Shown here in pieces: positions 60,664 through 64,000 of a stretch of DNA of 64,000 bases. The stretch is from Nocardioides agri (GTDB taxonomy: Bacteria; Actinomycetota; Actinomycetes; Propionibacteriales; Nocardioidaceae), in assembly GCF_013778305.1 (NCBI RefSeq), contig NZ_JACEIC010000002.1, forward strand, positions 2,009,669 to 2,073,668, in the 5' to 3' direction. Numbering within the stretch: position 1 is the first letter of the stretch; each line of letters opens with the position of its first letter. The position numbers and the translations under genes were made by a program. The notes under the pieces were generated by a model. That model had not been told where the DNA came from and did not search any database. It worked only from the letters and a program-made list of their open reading frames with translations.

Positions 60664-62540
60664 CGCGTGCGCAGGAACCGCTCGAGGAGCGGACCCGCGG
60701 TCCCGGACCCGGAGTCGCCCTCGTCGACGTAGACCGCGACCGCGAGGTCGCCCTGCGCGGCGACCATCCAGGCGTGCGTGAGGGTCTTGCCGCCCTTCTC
60801 GAACTCGGCGGTGCCGGTCTTGGCGATCGCCGGCGGGCCGGGGAGGTCGAGCAGGCCGCGGCCGCTGCCGGAGGTGACGACCGCCCGGAGCATGCCCTGG
60901 AGCGCGGCGGCCTCCTGGGCGCCCAGCGGCGTCGCCTCGTCGGGCACGGCGGACTCGACCGACCTCACCAGCTGCGGCACCACGGTCCGGCCGGCCTGGA
61001 TGGAGGCCATCACGGTCGCCATCGCCATCGGGGAGGCGAGGATGCCGCCCTGGCCGATCAGGTCGGCCGCGGCCTCGGTCTGCGACTGCGGCTCCGGCAC
61101 CTGGCCGAAGTACGCCGGGAAGCCGAGGTCGTGGTCGATCCCGAGGCCCAGCGACGCCGCAGCGGCCGCCAGGTCGCCATCGCCGACCTTGCCGGCCTGG
61201 GAGATGAACGCGGTGTTGCAGGAGTTGGCGACCGCGGTGCGCAGCGGGATGTCGCCGAGGGCCGAGCTCGGGTAGTCGTCGTAGTTCTCGAACGGCTTGC
61301 CGTCGACGCCCACCCTGCTGGTGCACGGCACCACGGTGTCGGGCGTCAGGCCGGCCCGCAGCAGGGCGAGGCTGCTCACGGTCTTGAACGTCGAGCCGGG
61401 CGCGGCCTGGCCGTAGGTCGCGAAGTTGTAGCCGCCGGTGCCGGGGCCGTTGGCGGCCGCCAGGATCGCCCCGTCGGAGGGCCGGACCGCGACCAGGGCG
61501 CTCGCCGGGCCGACGTCGGCGAGCGCGGCCTCGGCAGCCTGCTGGGCCTGGACGTCCAGGGTCAGCTCGATCGTCTGGCCGGGCTGCGGATCGACGCGGT
61601 AGAGCTCGCGCTCGCGGCCGCTCCCGGCGACGGCGTTGACCACGAGCCCGTCGACGCCCTGGAGCTGCTCGTCGTAGCGCGCCTGGAGGCCGGACAGACC
61701 GGCCTGGTCGCCGACCTGGTAGCGGTCCGGATGCTCCGCGATCATCTCCGCCGTGACCTCGCCGACGGAGCCGAGGATCGGCAGCGCGAAGTCGCGGGTC
61801 GGTCCCAGTGGGATGTCGTCGGCGACCGCCCGGGCGCCGGTGATCGCCGCGTAGCCCTGCGCCACGTCGAGCGGCACGTCGTCCTTGCGGATCACGATCG
61901 CCTCGACGAACGCCTTCTCACCGGCGGCCTCGACGCGTGCGGCGTACGCCGCCGGGTCGATCCCGACCAGCTGGGCCAGCCGGCGTGCCGACCGTCCGGC
62001 CTGCGCCTGGGGCACCTGGGACCGGTCGATGCCGAACCTGGTCACGGCCCGGTCGGTGACGATCACGTCGCCGTGGTTGCCGAGGATCAGGCCGCGGTCG
62101 CCGGCGACCGGGGTGACGTCGAGGACGCTGCCCTCGCGCAGGCTCGGCTCCACGAGCGCGCGGCTCCACTCGACCTGCCACTCGTCGCCGGCCTTGGTCA
62201 TCGTGACGGGGGCGGTGTAGCTCCACTCCTCGCCGCCGACCGGCCAGGTCCAGGCCAGGGTTGCGCTCGCGGTCTCGCCGTCCTCCTCGACGCCGCCGGC
62301 CGTGACCGTCGGCGTCAGGTCGCCCATCCCCTCGACGACCGTCGAGTAGTCGGTGGCGACCTCGTCGACGGTCTGGCCGGAGGTCAGCGCGACGTCGCTG
62401 AAGTCGCCCCCGACCAGTGCCAGCGCCAACGTGTCCGCGGCGTCGTCGGGGTCGGGCCCGGTGACCTTGTCGGCCGCGTCGCACGCGGTGAGGGCACCCA
62501 GGACGAGGGCGGCGGCGACGGCTGGTCGGAGGGAACGCAC
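60660..62540 (-). CDS. class B penicillin-binding protein (transpeptidase) lipoprotein with MecA_N-like domain
   Basis: 626 aa. Signal with lipobox LGALTAC (Cys20). Residues 25-150 form an NTF2/MecA_N-like domain (DEWQVEWSRALVEPSL), and then a PBP dimerisation domain. Transpeptidase motifs: S383-TFK, SCN (ANSCNTAF) and KTGT near residue 555. It crosslinks peptidoglycan outside the cell. It belongs with PbpA/PBP2a-like proteins of actinobacteria and could affect beta-lactam tolerance. It is co-translated with the hydrolase downstream. Upstream, the SGNH hydrolase gene ends 22 nt away. Confidence 0.9.
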   Translation of the reverse strand: MRSLRPAVAAALVLGALTACDAADKVTGPDPDDAADTLALALVGGDFSDVALTSGQTVDEVATDYSTVVEGMGDLTPTVTAGGVEEDGETASATLAWTWPVGGEEWSYTAPVTMTKAGDEWQVEWSRALVEPSLREGSVLDVTPVAGDRGLILGNHGDVIVTDRAVTRFGIDRSQVPQAQAGRSARRLAQLVGIDPAAYAARVEAAGEKAFVEAIVIRKDDVPLDVAQGYAAITGARAVADDIPLGPTRDFALPILGSVGEVTAEMIAEHPDRYQVGDQAGLSGLQARYDEQLQGVDGLVVNAVAGSGRERELYRVDPQPGQTIELTLDVQAQQAAEAALADVGPASALVAVRPSDGAILAAANGPGTGGYNFATYGQAAPGSTFKTVSSLALLRAGLTPDTVVPCTSRVGVDGKPFENYDDYPSSALGDIPLRTAVANSCNTAFISQAGKVGDGDLAAAAASLGLGIDHDLGFPAYFGQVPEPQSQTEAAADLIGQGGILASPMAMATVMASIQAGRTVVPQLVRSVESAVPDEATPLGAQEAAALQGMLRAVVTSGSGRGLLDLPGPPAIAKTGTAEFEKGGKTLTHAWMVAAQGDLAVAVYVDEGDSGSGTAGPLLERFLRTR

Positions 62541-62562
62541 GCCCCCGGTTTTACCAGCCGGG

Positions 62563-63363
62563 TCAGACGAGCATCCCGGACACCAGCGGCAGGTAGCCGC
62601 TCGCGTGCCCGGCCCGGTTGGGGTGGTAGCTCTCGCTGACCGGGTTGGAGAGCCCGTTCAGCCACTCGGTGTCGTCGCAGACGGCGTGGCCGACGAACCG
62701 GCTGGTCGGGTTAGCGAAGGAGAACCCCCGCGCTGCGGCGGCGGCCGAGAGCTTGCTGTTGAGCAGGTCCGCCGTCGCGTTGAGCCGGGTCTCCTCGGCC
62801 GGGGAGAAGAAGGTCCCGGCGTTGCAGTCCTCACCGTTGAACACCCGGGGGTAGCCGACCACGACCACCTTGGCGTTCGGCGCCTTGCTGCGGATCGAGG
62901 AGTAGAGCGTCGACAGCGCGCCGGGCAGCGTGTTGTTGATGTAGGCCTGCGCGGTGTTGATCCTGCCGTCGCAGTTGCTGGCCCAGCCGGGCTGCGCGCA
63001 CTCGGTGACCACGCTCGAGAACCCGGCGTCGTTGCCGCCCACCGAGACCGTGACGTAGCCGGTGCCCGTCGACAGCGCGCTCAGCTGACCGGTGACGTCG
63101 GGGATCTTGGCGCCGGAGCAGGCCTTGAACGTCAGCGCGTAGCCCTTCTGCTGCGCCACGAGGTAGGGGTAGGCGTAGGTCGAGCGCTGGCAGGACGTCC
63201 CGTCGCTGATGTAGGTGCGGGTCCCGACGCCGGACGAGTAGGAGTCGCCGAGGGCGACGTACGCCGGCGCGGCGGCCTGGGCCGGCGCGGTGAGGACGAG
63301 CGGGACCGCGAGCAGCGACGCGAGCGCGGAGACCGTGGCAGCGAGGCGACGGCGCAGTGACAT
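62563..63363 (-). CDS. secreted SGNH/GDSL-type lipase or esterase
   Basis: 266 aa. Signal peptide (RRRLAATVSALASLLAVPLVLTAPAQAA). Block I YVALGDSYSSG with nucleophile Ser41; block III VTVSVGGNDAGFS (Gly-Asn-Asp oxyanion); block V ending in SESYHPNRAGHASGY with the catalytic Asp/His. Paired Cys suggest disulfides (three pairs likely). This is the Streptomyces-type extracellular lipase fold. GGGAGGT precedes the ATG. A perfect CRP-type site lies at 63401-63416, 38 bp upstream of the start. Confidence 0.92.
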   Translation of the reverse strand: MSLRRRLAATVSALASLLAVPLVLTAPAQAAAPAYVALGDSYSSGVGTRTYISDGTSCQRSTYAYPYLVAQQKGYALTFKACSGAKIPDVTGQLSALSTGTGYVTVSVGGNDAGFSSVVTECAQPGWASNCDGRINTAQAYINNTLPGALSTLYSSIRSKAPNAKVVVVGYPRVFNGEDCNAGTFFSPAEETRLNATADLLNSKLSAAAAARGFSFANPTSRFVGHAVCDDTEWLNGLSNPVSESYHPNRAGHASGYLPLVSGMLV

Positions 63364-63400
63364 GGGACCTCCCGGGAGCGGACGTCACGCCGCCCGCCGG

Positions 63401-63416
63401 TGTGACCGCGATCACA
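63401..63416. promoter_or_regulatory. CRP/FNR-family operator upstream of the SGNH hydrolase gene
   Basis: TGTGACCGCGATCACA is a perfect TGTGA-N6-TCACA palindrome, extended by G/C to 18 bp. It matches the CRP consensus (M. tuberculosis CRP, E. coli CRP, GlxR). It lies 38-53 bp before the ATG, where it could activate or repress. Confidence 0.7.
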
Positions 63417-63434
63417 CTAGGGGTCCCCGATGTC

Positions 63435-63528
63435 GAGTTGGGCCCGAATCACCCGCCAGTCGGGCACAAATCACGGACCGGCGGGAACGCGGCCCAGCTC
63501 AACGGTGACTGGCGCCCAACTCAACGGT
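63435..63528. repeat. mixed inverted and direct repeats at the end of the second helicase gene
   Basis: GAGTTGGGC (63435-63443) and GCCCAACTC (63514-63522) are inverted; CGCCAGTC (63454-63461) and GACTGGCG (63507-63514) are a second inverted pair inside. Direct repeats: GCCCAGCTCAACGGT (63492-63506) and GCCCAACTCAACGGT (63514-63528), 14 of 15 identical; GGGCCCGAATCAC and GGGCACAAATCAC (63441-63453, 63462-63474). It overlaps the last codons of the helicase gene. Confidence 0.6.
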
Positions 63529-64000
63529 TCTTGTGGCGGGGCTTCTTGTCGTAGCCGCGGTCCGGGCGGCGGTCGCGGGGCGGGCCGCCGGCGTCCTGGG
63601 AGAGCTCGATGAGCTTGCCGGAGATCCGGGTGCCGCGCAGGCGGTCCCACGCCTCGCCGGGCAGGTCGGCGGGCAGCTCGACGAGCGAGTGGTCGCCGCG
63701 GATGTCGATGTGGCCGAAGTCCTCGCGGGAGAGGCCGCCCTCGTTGGCGAGCGCGCCGACGATCTGGCGGGGCTCGACGCGGTGCCGCTTGCCGACCGCG
63801 ATCCGGTACGTCGCCATGGGGACGTCGCTGCGGCCACGCGGGCGCCGCTCGCGCGGCCCCCGGTCGCCGCGGTCCGGGCGGTCGCCGCGGTCGCGGGCCG
63901 GGCGGTCCTCGCGCGGCGGACGGATCTCGTCGCCGGGCTGGAGCAGCAGCGGGGTCTCGCCCTGGGCGACGATCGCCAGCGCGGCGGCCACGTCGGCCTC
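63521..64000 (-). CDS. C-terminal part of a DEAD-box RNA helicase with DbpA RNA-binding domain (partial)
   Basis: Open from the window edge to a TGA at 63521-63523 (159 residues seen). An Arg/Asp-rich linker (RDRGDRPDRGDRGPRERRPRGR) precedes TYRIAVGKRHRVEPRQIVGALANEGGLSREDFGHIDIRGDHSLVELP, a DbpA-type RNA-recognition module, then a basic tail with RGYDKKPRHKNR. Helicase core motifs would lie upstream, outside the window. It is a CsdA/DeaD-type helicase expected to act on rRNA, and is different from the Gly-rich helicase at 30041. Confidence 0.82.
   Translation of the reverse strand, partial: EADVAAALAIVAQGETPLLLQPGDEIRPPREDRPARDRGDRPDRGDRGPRERRPRGRSDVPMATYRIAVGKRHRVEPRQIVGALANEGGLSREDFGHIDIRGDHSLVELPADLPGEAWDRLRGTRISGKLIELSQDAGGPPRDRRPDRGYDKKPRHKNR

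Overview
The window is a very GC-rich, densely packed stretch of an actinobacterial chromosome, most like a member of the Propionibacteriales/Nocardioidaceae (inference). Pointers are TIGR03084, TIGR03086, DUF2332, DUF4396 and DUF5937 family proteins, an EthA-like monooxygenase, an actinobacterial-type LexA box, frequent GTG starts, GTGA/ATGA stop-start overlaps, and many genes whose -10-like hexamer ends only 6-7 nt before the start codon (leaderless transcription). I see no rRNA, tRNA, CRISPR array, insertion sequence, prophage or integrase. Gene order looks like ordinary core/accessory chromosome. The one gene-free stretch over 300 bp is 57356-57723, and it holds a candidate structured RNA.

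Layout. 1-3980 (+): end of a probable isoaspartyl methyltransferase, a tyrosine phosphatase and two tandem GT39-like membrane glycosyltransferases. 3996-7680 (-): YihY membrane protein, a CxxC AhpD-like protein, DNA polymerase IV behind a perfect LexA (SOS) box, and a cysteine-free AhpD-like paralogue. 7700-17144 (-): an eight-gene acyl-CoA catabolic operon (TetR, TIGR03084, AtuA, acyl-CoA dehydrogenase, SRPBCC, carboxylase beta and alpha, acyl-CoA dehydrogenase), mostly joined by 4-bp overlaps. 17275-23578: secreted subtilase, histidine phosphatase, alpha/beta-barrel protein, ArsR-like regulator, secreted beta-propeller.

23634-35351: fadB-fadA beta-oxidation genes divergent from a MerR regulator, then PPOX, SDR, CPBP protease, a DEAD-box helicase with a hairpin-rich leader, CsbD, an EthA-like monooxygenase, a GATase and a CaiB CoA-transferase. 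The CaiB promoter carries the same operator-like sequence as the fadA promoter, suggesting one regulon. 35474-44008: polar amino-acid ABC transporter, a DUF4396 membrane protein behind a CsoR-type copper operator, M28 peptidase, CapA-like protein, PatB-type aminotransferase, GH1 glucosidase and pirin. 44027-48664 matches in content and orientation the mycobacterial Rv2249c-Rv2252 set (glpD, TetR, AGPS-like flavoprotein, lipid kinase). 48687-53821: SnoaL-type ECF sigma factor coupled to a TIGR03086 protein, LuxR-type regulator, LtrA, MFS. 53874-64000: oxidoreductase, DUF2332, semialdehyde dehydrogenase, EF-G-like GTPase, alpha/beta hydrolase, class B PBP, SGNH hydrolase behind a perfect CRP-type site, and the 3' end of a second DEAD-box helicase.

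The most unusual content is non-coding. There is a family of nested-palindrome elements just after stop codons, including two copies of one double-hairpin element in two convergent gaps with compensatory stem changes. There are also several closely overlapping divergent promoters, a multi-hairpin helicase leader and a C-rich-loop RNA upstream of the EF-G-like gene.
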